A stretch of 64,000 nt of DNA. Origin: Hygrocybe punicea. Lineage: Eukaryota > Basidiomycota > Agaricomycetes > Agaricales > Hygrophoraceae. The stretch is from positions 5,280,891 to 5,344,890 of the forward strand of contig OY744461.1 in assembly GCA_963556145.1 (NCBI GenBank), read 5' to 3'. Made by a program: the position numbers and the translations under genes. Positions 35,991-47,855 of the stretch are shown here, piece by piece (within the stretch, counting starts at the first letter, position 1; each line of letters begins with the position of its first letter). The notes beneath the pieces are model-generated. The model had not been told where the DNA came from and did not search any database. It was given only the letters and a program-made list of their open reading frames with translations.

Positions 35991-37339
35991 CATGAGGAAG
36001 TGGGTTATCCAAGTTTAAGTTAAAGTTGCTGACTATATAATGATTGGAACCAGGTCACGTGACAATAACATATAACAGGTAATGTGCTTACAATAGGTAA
36101 AGTATAGTGAATCAAGATTTCATTGCTTGACAAATGCATGTCGAGCGATATTTGGTAGGTTTGAAGTGTTTTCAACCATCTCAGTGAAATTTTTCTCAAC
36201 TATCTCATGCAAGGGCATGTCAAGAGAAATCTGTTGGATTTGCCATAAATAAATATTATTATTCTGATCTTTGATATGTCATCTAGTGCCATCAATATGA
36301 ATATCAAGAGGAATGCTAATGTTGGAATTATACTTTATATGGGTTATAAATGATAGACATAACAATATTCACCTATTGTAGCTGATACACACGAATGAAT
36401 GCTTTTTGGACAAGCAGAACACTGTTAAGTTAGCTAAGTAGATTTTGTTTCAGGACTTAGTATTGTTATTACATCAGCAAAACCCGGTTCGGGCCATAGC
36501 ATTTGCCCAAATTCCATAGTAGGCATAGCAAATTCATAACAGCCATAGCAAACCTTTGATTACGTAGTACTTGATAGCACTATGCAGCTCTGTGTGCCCA
36601 CTACATATTCCTCTAAAAATCACGCTGATACTACACAGGTCTCCAAATCCTAGGCTACATACATCTCACATTCGAGTTCACGAAATTCTTGTAAGTCCTA
36701 TCTTTGCTCATGTTTGGCACAGTTCACTTTTTTCCGTTTTATTGCCCACCACCACTTTACCTTTCCCCACCATTTTAGACCACCTACGACTTGTTTAGTG
36801 GGCCAGTGCTGCGCATGGCATGAACGAGTTCTTTTTTTCCCCTCCTCACTTTCATCATAGCAGCCTCTCACCATAGCAACATAAAAAGTAGAAAAAATAA
36901 AACTGCACAGCATGTCTCGACCTCCTCTCCCACTGTCATGTCTTCTTTGCTTCATCATTATACAATATTCTCAGCCAAAAAAGAGTGCAACAGGTCAACT
37001 GTCAAATACAACTGTCTTCAAACAGTATGATAACAATTGACTTACATTTTCTCTACCCTACTTCTCCATAACCTTGCTGCACAACAGATGATAACATGAA
37101 GACAGCTGTGCTTGAGTGGGCCAATGTTGCATATGGCATGAACAAAGTCTTGTTTTTGTCATTGAATTTTTATTTGTCTGATTATTACGAACATCGATGA
37201 GTGATTTTGCTTGAAATATATAATTAGCATATAATATATACAGCGATATCACATTGAATTATATGTTTTAAGTAAAAATAACATTATATCATCTGAGTTA
37301 CACTGATTTCTGCTTATATGGCTGATATTTCCATATATA

Positions 37340-37525
37340 GTAATAGCGGTCACATGTGACTATGACTCCTGTGATCACCTCAAAATTTAGCATATATGGT
37401 GTAAAATTGCCTTATATGGTTAGACTGGTCACATGTGACTGTCACCATTGTGATCAGCAAAAAATTTGCTATATAATATCAAAAATTGCCTTATATGGTT
37501 AGATTGGTCACATGTCACTGTCACA
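37340..37525. repeat. 79-bp tandem repeat with GGTCACATGTGAC
   Basis: GGTCACATGTGAC starts at 37348 and 37427, and its variant GGTCACATGTCAC at 37506, an exact 79-base period. Each is followed by a TGTGATCA box and an AATTGCCTTATATGGTTAGA box. CACATGTG is a perfect palindrome. Confidence 0.85.
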
Positions 37526-38085
37526 CCTGATCCGAAATGATAATATTAGTCAGCAGTTCAATTTTCAGCTGATTCTGATAAGAATTGAGACCAGTATGAA
37601 TATTTTGAATATAATTGGAAGGTAATTTGTCTTTTTTGCAACAACCCATATTTGGATGCTTATGTAAGCTTGTCCACACATGGCCCCAACTGTATCTGAT
37701 TTTCCAGTATCAGAAGTAGAATCATATCTCTTGCCCAAAAAAATTTTGTCTATAGGCGATCAACTTTATCAATTAATCAATTAATTAATTAATTAATTAC
37801 GAATCCTCACTGAACCAGGTCTGATAAAGAACGAGTCTTTTAATAAATTAAAAGAACTCGTAACCATGTGGAGGCTCCCAGATGGTGAGTGAACACGGAT
37901 GGCAGCAATGGCAAGGCATGGGTGGGTTCACCCATGCCCTTCTGCAGTCCTGACTACTGGTGCCCACCACAGCTCTTGCTCCTTTACAGCACTTCCAAAA
38001 TTCTCAGTCTCGCATAACCTCTCAGTAGCCAAATCCTCCTCCCTACATCCTGGAACACCACAACAGCCCATTCGATCCAGATGAT

Positions 38086-38727
38086 ATGGAGCTTGATCTT
38101 GACACTATGGCCTCGACGCCTTGCCCCCTCACCCCCAGACACACCCCTCTCCACTCCGTTGTCTTCCTATCCCTCGCCAAGCTGTTACTCCAATTCCCAC
38201 CTTGCCCAATCTGCCCTCCCCCCACATTCGTTGCCCAGCACCCCTTGCCCGGATCAACATGTGGGTCTCCACACAAACACTCACACGTCCTCGACTCAAC
38301 CCCCGTCTCTGCTTTCGAGACCACTGTTGTTCGCGTCCCATCAGGCGTGGGAGTATCAGTCTGGCCAATCAGAACAAGCAAGGAATCTGGCAACACTCCT
38401 ACACTTTCCTGCGAGACAACCATCAGCCCTTACCCCCTCCCCCCTGCAATGTCCACCTTCCAGCCCATCGCCCTCCCTGCTGCCGCCCATTCTCCAGATC
38501 ACCCAATTGCCCTCGGCTCTTACACCAGCCCCAACAGCACCTTCAATCCTGCCTCCTACACCTGTCACTTTCTGGGTTCTCCCCTCTCTTGGTGCGGTGG
38601 CTCCTTTGGCGGTCATTACTATCCCGCTGGCTCTCCTGACCAGGTCATCGGTCCCCTAGAGTACTTCCTCGTCCCTGGTATTCGCTACAGTCATGCTGAC
38701 CACCATTGCCAGGCAAAACAACTGTAG
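38086..38727 (+). CDS. Proline-rich open frame, doubtful
   Basis: A 213-codon frame begins MELDLDTMASTPCPLTP and stays open through proline/serine/histidine-rich sequence to TAG at 38725. Two overlapping frames are also long here, so the local C-rich composition suppresses stops and length alone is weak evidence. It lies inside the 3.15-kb TIR element. No domain, signal peptide or splice structure was recognised. It could be cargo, or non-coding. Confidence 0.25.
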   Translation: MELDLDTMASTPCPLTPRHTPLHSVVFLSLAKLLLQFPPCPICPPPTFVAQHPLPGSTCGSPHKHSHVLDSTPVSAFETTVVRVPSGVGVSVWPIRTSKESGNTPTLSCETTISPYPLPPAMSTFQPIALPAAAHSPDHPIALGSYTSPNSTFNPASYTCHFLGSPLSWCGGSFGGHYYPAGSPDQVIGPLEYFLVPGIRYSHADHHCQAKQL

Positions 38728-39756
38728 CAAACTCTCGTCCTCAATCAAAAGTGACTGTAGGTCTATCATCAACGCCTCCAATGTGTTTGAGGATGAACTT
38801 GTACATTCCACTATCTTGTCCAATTAACATACTTCATTCTTACGTTCCCTTCAGTGTCGTAATTACTCGTGTTGCACCACCGAAGAACCTCAAACATGTT
38901 GCTTGCCTCCAAGCACTCCACACATGCAGGGTTGGGTCCCTGTTCGGGTCCGGGTCTGGGTTCGGGTTCGGTGCCCAGATCCCCCATTTTACTGTAATCA
39001 CCCGCTGCCAGTGGGTGCATGCGGAAGGGAACGTGGATGCGACTGGGTTCACAGAGCACGAGCTGCGAGAGGTGGCACGCGAGGTGGAACGCCAGTTGCG
39101 CCCATTTGCTTGCGGCGTAGGTGACAGCGTAGGTGACTGTTGGGCAAACATGGCGCTCATGGGCTTGCCCTGCTTGCGAGCGGATTGCACAACTGTCTGA
39201 GTGGGGGAAAGCGGTGTCCCCATTGGGGGGAGCACACAGAGTTCCTGGCATGCGAGCAGGCAGGGAAGTCACGATCACATTAGGTGGAAGGTTGTTACTG
39301 TTTCGGCGCTCAATACGATGCTATAGTATTTGTTGTTGCTATACAAATCTATTATTACCATTTTGAGTTTTCAACATTGCTGAATGTGAGAAAGTACCAA
39401 TGAACCAGCAGTGGTATGGCAGGGATTCCAGTACATTCTGGGCCATCTATAAAGTACTCTATAGAGGCCAGCCAAACTATGTAGTAATTCATAGGAGTGT
39501 GCAAAGCTAGGTAGTGCTGTAAATTATAAGACCTTGCTATGGCTGCTACGGGTGCTATGACATCTATGGAATTGCTATATATGGCTGGGTAGCGGAACCA
39601 GGTTTTGCTGATGTAGTAGTATTGGATTGGCCCACTGAAAACATCTTGAACAGTATTCTCTAGCATTCACCGCAGAGACAGGGAAATAGTATGATCAGGG
39701 GAGCATTCAAATGTAGTGTAACATCAGATGTAGCACGAATCCTGAGAGCTTGATTG

Positions 39757-39808
39757 TTTCTGTGTAATTTCAATCATTTCTGTGTAATTTCAATCGTTTC
39801 TGTGTAAT
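39757..39808. repeat. Three copies of TTTCTGTGTAATTTCAATC
   Basis: A 19-base unit repeated directly left of the hAT element at 39809; the last partial copy supplies the target duplication TGTGTAAT. Confidence 0.8.
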
Positions 39809-39972
39809 TAAGGCCCTCCACGGGTATACCGCGGGTCCGATTTCCGGACACCGCACCCGTACCCGCTGTACCCGCACCCGTTCGGATAACGGGTACATAC
39901 CGTACCCGCTAGAGGCGGGTACGGCAGTAGACGGCGGGTACTCGGTACACCGCGGGCACCTGGGAGCCCCAT

Positions 39973-40026
39973 ACCTCGCGCGGGCCAGATGGACGTCAAT
40001 TGACATCGTCGTCACCCTCGCGAGGT
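39973..40026. repeat. Nested palindromic module (family 4, first)
   Basis: ACCTCGCG and CTCGCGAGGT arms surround GA.GTCAATTGAC.TC. The inner GTCAATTGAC core is the same as in the family-2 element at 17868-17877. Confidence 0.75.
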
Positions 40027-40245
40027 AAACGGGGGTCTTTGGTGGGTACTCTTGTTCGCGAGTGGAGCCCCATACCTCATCGTCACCCTCGCGAGGTAGA
40101 TGGGGGGGTCTCTGGTGGGCTCCGTGCTCAGGGGGTAACCTCGTTCAACCTCGTTTGCGAGGGGTGGGGATGCCGCGTGAGCCCCACGCGCAAGTCGACG
40201 CGTCTGCGCGTGTTTGCAAGGTCCTTGTGTCTTCTGTGGCTGGAG

Positions 40246-40280
40246 ACCTCGCGAACACACGTTGACGTGTGTCCACGAGG
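40246..40280. repeat. Nested palindromic module (family 4, second)
   Basis: The outer ACCTCGCGA and CCACGAGG are partly matched; the inner ACACACGT-TG-ACGTGTGT (40255-40272) is a perfect 8-bp stem. Confidence 0.75.
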
Positions 40281-40342
40281 CGTGGTTGGTGTGCCGTGGT
40301 TGTTGTGAGGCGCGGTTGGGAGTCGTGGTTGTTGGCTGGCGT

Positions 40343-40496
40343 TGGAGTGGTAGCGAGTGCCTAGTCACGTGACGAGCTCCCACGGTTCGTTGTAGATAGA
40401 TCCCTGTCAGTAGTTAGTCCCAATCAAGCCTTCCTCGCCAGCTCTCCAGCGAGACTCTCCAGCTAGCCCCCGGAGCGGTACCTCCGTACCACTCCA
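40343..40496 (+). mobile_element. Solo LTR (LTR-B family)
   Basis: 154 bp starting TGGAGTGGTAGCGAGTG and ending CGTACCACTCCA (TG...CA), flanked by a 4-bp duplication GCGT (40339-40342 and 40497-40500). It is nearly identical to 50575-50729, the internal LTR of the retroelement at 47.86-52.95 kb. A solo LTR results from recombination between the two LTRs of an insertion, so this family has transposed on its own. Confidence 0.9.
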
Positions 40497-40603
40497 GCGT
40501 TAGCAAACGTCTTGGAGGCTAGAATGGGGGCACATACCTGGGCCGTTCGGTGGGCGCACCACCCTCCCGGCCTTGTTCCATTGTTTGCCTTGCTGAGCTC
40601 GCG

Positions 40604-40733
40604 TTCGTTGTTGTTGTCATTCGTTGTTGTTGTCATTCGTTGTTGTTGTCATTCGTTGTTGTTGTCATTCGTTGTTGTTGTCATTCGTTGTTGTTGTCAT
40701 TCGTTGTTGTTGTCGTTCGTTGTTGTTCATTTT
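40604..40733. repeat. 16-bp microsatellite, about 7 copies
   Basis: Unit CGTTGTTGTTGTCATT repeated head to tail within the family-4 hAT element. Confidence 0.9.
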
Positions 40734-41062
40734 CGAGTTGGTTTGTATATGAAATATCTAGGAAGTAAAATAAAATAAATTAGTAGTAGTAAAATAACAG
40801 AAAACTAAGTACTTACTGGGTCTTGGGAGGCCAACCCGGAGGCCAACTCGCACAACTGCAGCCACCCGCGGCCACCTGCATACCGCAGGTGAAGGGTGCG
40901 GTTTGGGCACGGTGTCCAAATCGGGACACCGTACCCGAACCCACGTTACCCTTTTGGGAATAACCGCGGGTTTATCCCTACCCGTGGAGGGCCTTATGTG
41001 TAATTTCAATCTGTAGTCTTTAGACGTTTACTCAATTTACACTTTATATCATCTCAATCCAG

Positions 41063-41403
41063 TATTATGTTCTTCGGGCAAGCCAAATGTTCTGGACTCA
41101 CTCGGTGCAACCATTGCAGGTGATCAGATAAACATAAGTAAGTTTACTAACCATTTATGGCATCGTATTAACATATTTTTAGCAATCACCGAATTATCAA
41201 ATGACCGTTCCGAGGCGAGGCGGGAAAGAAGATTGCGAAAGGCAGCGCAATGGCGTGAAAGGGCTTGGCAACAAGAGATCGAGAGGTATATCATAACAAA
41301 CGTTCCAAGACCACGGTTGACGCTTCCCGATAGTGTTATCGTGATGGTCCTGGTGTTTGTTTTAGGTTTCCTCGTTGCTGTATGGAAATTGAAGCAGGAG
41401 TAA
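41063..41403 (+). CDS. C-terminal exons of a small single-pass membrane protein
   Basis: Two exons fit one frame: 41063-41119, after an acceptor TCAATCCAG, and 41183-41403, ending in TAA. The intron starts GTGATC and ends TTTTTAG. The protein part runs from VLCSSGKPNVLDSLGATIA through a highly charged helix (SEARRERRLRKAAQWRERAW) to PDSVIVMVLVFVLGFLVAVW and KLKQE. That is a C-terminal membrane anchor with a five-residue lysine-containing tail. No start exon was found; the family-4 hAT element ends about 65 bases upstream and probably sits in an intron or has removed the 5' exons. I do not recognise the family. Confidence 0.45.
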
Positions 41404-41559
41404 ATGACTGGAAATTCCATCACAATGTCAGCTTTACTCTTTATTGTACATAATTTTACAATAGCCTATAAAACGATACTAAGCAACTATTGTAGCAATA
41501 ACAAAGAAAACCAATAATGCCTTGTCGATCGGTCTGGATCGTTTGAAATTTAAGTGTGT

Positions 41560-41965
41560 GTCAATCCATTCTGCATGGAATTTGGGCAGCAACATTTTTT
41601 TTACAGTTGTTGTGGCTTGCCGAACGGTTGACGAACGAATTGAACGCCATTCGGCAAGTGCATGTAAAGCCATCTAAGCCGTCACAAATATATTAATGCC
41701 TAAGTCTTGTCTTACATGTCTGAGTAGATACTTGTCAAATGTGTATTGCTTAGTATACAGTACCATCGATACAATGATTGCCGTAAATCTTCGCCCAGGT
41801 GTGTGATAACCCATAAGACATGTAAGACAAGATTTTGGAATTAACACATATTTATATGACTTAACAAGCACTTGCTGAACGGCGTTCGATTCGTTCGTCA
41901 ACCGTTTGGCAAGCCACAACAACTTCAAAAAAAATGTTCCTGCCCAAATACCAGGCATAATACAT
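41560..41965. repeat. Inverted repeat (foldback element)
   Basis: Arms of about 170 bp (about 41560-41735 and 41800-41965) share TTGTTGTGGCTTGCC, GGTTGACGAACGAAT and TCTTGTCTTACATGTC in opposite orientation. A third partial copy of the arm is at about 42095-42190. Only small ORFs are present. Confidence 0.8.
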
Positions 41966-42718
41966 TGGATTACATTATCCAGCAATGATTGCGCAATAGT
42001 ACTGCATACCGAGCAATACCCATTTTGCAATCATTCACCAAGCCATTTAGCATGCATTAGTGTACTTGTCCTTAACGAGAATCTGCCAAATGGTGCTTCC
42101 ATGACCTGTTCGTCAACCGTTCGGCAAACCACAACAATTCTCAAAAAGATGTTGCTGCCCAAATCCCATATAGAATACATTCTCATACAATTGGTGATAA
42201 GATTCAGCAACAAACAATTTTAATAAGCTGCACTAACAGTTTTAAATATGGTTTGTCATATGTTTGGATGCTGGTATGCATGTTCTGAGACCATTATACA
42301 ACTCCCTACTTGACACATATATCTGACAAGCCATGTACAATGGGATTTTCAGAATTTCGCCTGCCGACATCGTCTGTATAATAGAATATTACAAATACCT
42401 GAAGGCATTACGTGTTAATGAGGAGTACCACAAAGGTTTTAAGTACTAAGTACTACTACACATCTATGTAAGCTGCATAACAAAACCCATGAACCTGTAC
42501 AATTTTTGAAAACTGCTACAAATATCTTGTGGTATTACAAATACCTGAAGAAGCACTCCAACAAATTCTTTCAAGTACATTCCGCGTTCCTTTGATGGAC
42601 TTCTACAAATGTTTTAAACTACTGTGAGGAATACTTTGACATCCTATCACAAAAATCTCGGCACAGTAAGTATTACACAATTTTCGGTGGTAGTACAAAA
42701 TATATTGTGAGATAGTCT

Positions 42719-44221
42719 TCATAGATACAAATACCAAAGGCCTGTGGATGTTGGAACAGAATACATATACCCCATTAATTGATCGATATTCATATTTTTG
42801 AGATGCCTCCTTGTCTCCACGATATCATCTGCATTATCATGTAGATAGTCGTAGCCTACTCTGCGTTTGATTGAAATTCTGGATAATGGAGTGGGAGCGT
42901 ATACATTTGTGTTCTTTCGATTCATGGACACATCCTGAGAGAGTGTACAAATTAGTGGACGTCTGAATTACAGCAAGGATTTGAATGATACCTCTGTAAA
43001 GTCACTTTCAACCAATGCTAATGATCGCAGGCATAAAATCATCTTGAACTTGTCTCCCCTCACAGGAACTGCCGATACGGTGAATTGAACCTCAACGATA
43101 TCACTAACTCTGAAGCAAATAGGATTTCCAGGCACAAAGCTAATATGTTTTTTCTTTTAATCCGGGTATTTGTATCATAATGATCAAACACTCACTGAGA
43201 TCGATTCCCACTTGACTCCAACTTGAAATAAAGGACCCAGTTGTCCATTCCATGGAAATATCGTGCATTGGCCATGGACGTTAGGATGCCTTTGGGATCA
43301 ACATTGCGGTCAAATGGGATTTCACGGGAGGTGTCATTGGATCGGCGATCAGTAAAATATCGGGTTCCTATTGCTAATGCGGTGTATTCCATGTAGGTAG
43401 CTCGCATAAAGTCCTGTATCGCATGTTCGGGGAAATAACGAGCTAGCTTCCGATGCAGAAGATGAAGGTTATCGATAAAGGAATTGAAGCCTGTGGTATT
43501 AAGACCTGTAATGATAATGCTTTGACAGATAAATGGGATTTGGCGTTTGGGTGGACTATTGGAGTTCTATAAAGTATTCTTGTAATATAAGATATATTAC
43601 CCTTACATTGTTGTGATGGGTGGTAGATCCTTCTTTGCCAATATTGCTTGCAGGCTTAAGACCAATTCTTCTGGTTCTGTTGTATCTGTCGCCGGCAATG
43701 TAAATCTCCAGCAGTTTGGGCAATCGTTATGTATGACATTGATATTCGAAATCTGTGCATATGATCAACATGATAATCTTTTCAGTGCGATTACTGACAT
43801 TTGCAGAATTCGCTAGTTGAGTATCATCGTCATTTAATTGTGTGGCTATGAGGCTTTCCAAGTATTTGGCTGTCAATGTCATATCAGGGATGGGTGAATG
43901 TATGCGTATGTATGGCTCACATGCGTCTGCGAAATTATAATGGTTGTCCATCGTTGAATATGGAAGAAAAGGTTGATTGATATAAAGAAATACTTTCTTG
44001 GAATGTATGATTATATCCTGATCACATGCTTCAGCACAAAATACACATGTGACATTTTCATTCTCAATTTTCTGATTATAGGTATTGTGTGGATGTCGTT
44101 TAGCATTTCTGCATTTACGTTTGAAACAGAATACGTTTGCACAGCCAGCTATGGTGCCGCAATATCTTGATCCTTTTGTTGTTGTAGCCCCTGTACCAAT
44201 TTGATTGTATTTGTCAGCCAA
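42719..44221 (-). pseudogene. Gene B' (unknown protein of the A-B cassette)
   Basis: Homologous along its length to gene B at 60049-61215. Matching blocks, B' versus B, are EELVLSLQAILAKKDLPPI versus EELILHVQGILTLKELPPI; TGLNTTGFNSFIDNLHLLHR versus TGLDTSMFNMAVHNIRTLYA; the Y..YTALAIGTRYFT / NIYNRYFYTTKE region; VDPKGILTSMANARYFHGMDN versus VDPHHTLAAMGLASGLIHTGD; a VSDIVEVQFTV / VGDIVEVNFSV strand; and a C-terminal lysine/arginine-rich tail. Exons are joined by short introns but stops and an unclear N-terminus (no ATG before 44221) suggest decay. Function unknown; B proteins are multicopy in mushroom genomes as far as I can recall. Confidence 0.55.
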
Positions 44222-44771
44222 GCCGATATGTATCGAACTGGCAATATCTCCTTTTGGTTAGCGAATTTCTATTTATGAATGAACTTAGTCATCCCAGCAT
44301 TGATCGAGCTCATCCATCATTTCTTTTGCCAAAGAGGTTGCTGTTTCATCGAAGTCCGGTCATCCTGGCATTGGTTAACAGCCTATCCATCATTTCTCCC
44401 GCTCAGACTGTTTCTGGTTTATTGAGACCCAGTTATCCCGACATTGATTAGGAGCTAATGCACCCTCCGCCTGCTCAAGATATTCCATGTTTATTGAGAC
44501 CCGGCCACGATGACATTGATCACATGTTAATCCATCATTTCCTTTAGTCAACAATATCCGGGTTTCATGAATCCCTGTTATCCCAGCTTTGATAACATGT
44601 CCGTCCATCATTTCTTCCACTCAAAAGGTTCCATATTTGTGGTGTTGTAGGATACACCAGCATATCATGTGATTGGTCATTGGGATGTCATATGTCCTAT
44701 TGTTCATCTTCCATGCAGGTGGATTTAAAGTCGAGGAAACATTCGGGTATGCATTAGTTCCTCTTGTTTCA

Positions 44772-45395
44772 ATGCCTCCCAAGAAGTCTGCAACCGCTAA
44801 ACCGAATTCAAAGCTCAGATTGAGGGCTCCTATGTAACCTCATATGTTTCCTGTCCGTTCAGTCACTGATCTGTTTAAATAACAGGCATGCGGCAGTGGG
44901 GAAGAAGGGGAAAAATGCCGCTGCCAAATGGGTCGATGATGATGTGTATGTACTCACATATGAATTGTGTTACATTCTTCTAATGTTTAGACAGTGTCGC
45001 TCTATCGGAGGCAGAGGATGATATTATTAGCATTTGAAGCATTGGCAGTGTTGTAGTTTCCAAAGCGTCTAAAACGTTTGTAGAATTCTTCATTTCTACT
45101 TTGCTTTGTTAATATATTCCGTTAATTAGGCCTACCAAAAAATTGTCCGAAAGCAAAGCGAAGTAAGTCATTTAATATGTCATGTATGTCTTATGATGCT
45201 AATTGCTTTTCTTTTTTTTCCAGAGGAAAACGACGCTATCTTTCACCATTGCCCAATATTATAGACATCGACAATGATGTGTAAATATCATGTTATTATC
45301 CATCTGTCTCATTCATCATTCAGATCTCATCGTTAGTGATACATATTCTCCGTCCAAGAAGCAGAAATCCATTCATCATAAATTGGATGACCTTG
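44772..45395 (+). pseudogene. Gene A' (5' part), truncated
   Basis: Begins MPPKKSATAKPNSK at 44772 and continues in short lysine-rich exons (VGKKGKNAAAKWVDDD near 44900, PTKKLSESKAK near 45135, GKRRYLSPLPNIIDIDND near 45225, SDTYSPSKKQKSIHHKLDD near 45340). This resembles the disordered basic/acidic start of gene A (MPPRHSAAVAATTPTKAK). It is divergent from B' just as A is from B. It stops abruptly where antisense DUF6570 Helitron sequence begins (about 45395), so the 3' part is missing. The exon joins are inferred. Confidence 0.4.
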
Positions 45396-47153
45396 GGAGT
45401 AGGTTTACAGGGGCCTGTATAAATAAAAGCCAATATTTCATCCAACTCATCTTTAGATGGTGGCAAAACATCATACACAATTGGAGTTGGATTTGCAAAA
45501 GATATAGCATTAGCAGTCATCTTATGCCACCCAGAGGACACTCTGACCAAGCATCTATTGTGACGAACTCTTGCCACCAACAACTGTTCTGCAAATGTTA
45601 AATTTGCTAGTTCAGGAGGCACATGTCCTAACCACATACCATTAGCTAGGGAAACTTTTGGAAGTTTGCTTACAGTCAGTGACTTATGACATCGGGAACA
45701 TATGTGTTGGAGGTTAGACTCCACAATTGGGCCCTCAAAACATTCTACAGGATCATCCACAGTCTTTCTTTCCTTCCGAGTGATGCTGTCAAGGCATTGC
45801 AGCATATCCAAATTAACTGATGCATCTTTCAATAGCACAGACTTTGATTTAAGGGACAGCTCACCACATACAGCACATCCTACCTCTTCAAAATTTTTAG
45901 ATGACATATCCTTACACCAAGCTTTAACAATTTCATGTTCCATTTTCTGATCCAATGGAGATGGTGGAAATATTCTCTTATTTTCTATACTATCTACAAG
46001 TGGGTCTGATTTCTTCTCATACTTGGTATTTCCTTTTGCCAAAGGAATGTTACTGTTAAGACATATTTTTGTATTTTTATATTTTCTTACAGCCCTGACA
46101 TTAGCTTCTCTTCTTCTCTTTACCAGAGATTTAGCAGGTTTAAATAAAGTAATACAATTCTGACAATGATCGCAATTGTGGTCTTGTATGATTTTTAGAA
46201 CTTCTGGTAGAGGTGTTCTGCTCTTGATATAAATTCCATGAACTGCAGCAATCAATTTCAGACTTGTTATAGTCAAATTGTTTATAATTTTACCCAAAGG
46301 TACATCACAAAGCAAAGTATCTGTGTCTACCAAGTTTTTCTCAATTTGTTTGTTTCCAATATGGTGACCTTCAAATTTATACATCACATCTGCAGAAGGT
46401 GTGAACATCATATGATCTTTCAATAGATAGGGTTGTAATTGAGCCAAATAAAATAGTTCAGAAACCCCACCTCCAATGTGATACTCATCATCTGTCAAGC
46501 TGGGATATTCACAAGATCTTTTACCCAAAGGAAACAAATTTATCCAATGCCATACATGATGCTGCAAGACCAGGTAGTCATGTCTTCTCAATAAATTTCT
46601 CACAAAAAGTAGAGACAGTAACAGACATATGTGTTTTGGCATGGTAGTACCATCTGTGATTGTATGATACCTGTCATTCAAGAAGGTAGGTTTGTTGGAA
46701 ATGTTCAACTTATATTGTGATGGCAAATGAGTTTGGAAACAACCATGCTCAGTATTGCAGATTGTTTGATCATCAAAGTGGCAAAGAGTAACATCATATA
46801 AGTCAACATCCCTCAAGCAGGGAACCCACAAACGGGTTGTAACACAGAACATTTCACTATGATCTATAATAACAAGAGATTTCCCATCAATAAAGGATAG
46901 TTGAGAGTTTGGCTTACCAGATAGTGGAAGTACATTTGTCGATACAACCCAATCACAACTTATTGCAATCTCCTTCAGGATGGTGCTGATAATGGAAACA
47001 AGTAGTTAGAGATGTTAGTATACAGATAAACGACCTTAGGAATTCTAACCTCCTATGCCTCCCAAACCTCCAGGCTCTGCCATGCAAAGTCAAGAAGAGA
47101 GTGACAAACAACACAATACCTGGAAAGAAAATGCCAAACTTGATTCTTGCCAT
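45320..47153 (-). pseudogene. DUF6570-type Helitron-associated protein, 3' truncated
   Basis: The main frame 46985-45320 encodes a protein of the kind that precedes the Rep domain in mushroom Helitrons. It has a CxxC pair (CDHCQNC), a second zinc-ribbon-like part (GCAVCGE and HICSRCHKSL), then LANGMWLGHVPPELANLTFAEQL, RVRHNRCLVRVSSGWHKM and ELDEILAFIYTGPCKPT, after which similarity ends and 20-odd unrelated residues lead to a stop. The Rep and helicase parts are absent. A first exon (47153-47050) joins in frame by an intron with a CTAAC branch point and encodes MARIKFGIFFPGIVLFVTLF, which looks like a signal peptide. That is odd for a transposon protein and may be a chimera with host sequence. 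Confidence 0.65.
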
Positions 47154-47855
47154 TTCTGATGTGCGTCAAGACGAAAGACGAAATCCCAATGATAGATATA
47201 TAAAAGGAGTCACTCTGCAGGAGAGAGAAGACAGAAGAGGATGTACTGCACCCTTATCACGTTCATTACTGCAAAGTTGAATCTCCGACTGAATGAATAA
47301 CATAGGCAGGGCGTGTTAAATAATGGTGCTTGGTGAGCATCAGATGAATGATTGGGCTAAAATGTGGTTCCACTTTCCACTATATCAATGCTGATGTAGG
47401 CCTGTATTTTATTAGGCAAGAAATGTCTCCGAAATCCTATTTAATGGCATTTTCTGCAATTTCTGAGGAATATCACAAGACTCAATGCCCACAAAGACCT
47501 GGGAAAATGCTCCAAATACTCTCCTGGACATCCCTGACAATGTTCCTCTTAGGACCAGGAGGATCCAACATATATTTCAACTACCAGACATGCAATAACC
47601 TCAGAGACATATTAAATTTATTGCATGTGGTCGTATCTGGGGAATAAAATATTTATTAAATACGCCAGAAAGTTCGAATTTGTGCTTATTCAGTGCCTCA
47701 GCGAGTTGACTTCAACCGCGCCCCACAATCTGCCAGTGGGATGCACATATAAGTATGTATTTCGCAGGTTCTCGCGATCCCGCCTCGCAGAACTAAAGTC
47801 TCCCGTTTCCTACCACCAGGACACCCAGTCCCTGGCCATTTGCGACCACCCCCGG
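47154..47855. other. No gene recognised; end of the ~150-bp repeat at right
   Basis: No convincing frame. From about 47795 the sequence joins the ~150-bp repeat family (ACCACCAGGACACCC, TTTGCGACCACCCCCGG), which is the target of the LTR element. Confidence 0.35.

Larger units (their letters stand above)
36466..39616. mobile_element. Large (~3.15-kb) hAT-like TIR element
   Basis: The left end TTATTACATCAGCAAAACC and right end read in reverse CTACATCAGCAAAACC are inverted repeats continuing into GGTTC. They are bracketed by a perfect 8-bp direct repeat TAGTATTG (36458-36465 and 39617-39624). Subterminal CCATAGCAAA-type repeats occur on both sides. The interior holds a 79-bp tandem repeat, a proline-rich open stretch (38086-38727) and GGGTTCGGGT-rich DNA. 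No transposase was recognised, so it is non-autonomous or carries foreign cargo. Confidence 0.6.
39809..40996. mobile_element. Non-autonomous hAT element, family 4
   Basis: 1188 bp with inverted ends TAAGGCCCTCCACGGGTA and a perfect 8-bp duplication TGTGTAAT (39801-39808 and 40997-41004). It holds nested palindromes (39973-40026, 40246-40280), a solo LTR (40343-40496), a 16-bp microsatellite, and on the minus strand an exon-like GGTGCGCCCACC segment ending in CCCAG followed by GTATG near 40534. It lies immediately upstream of the exons at 41063-41403. Confidence 0.9.
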
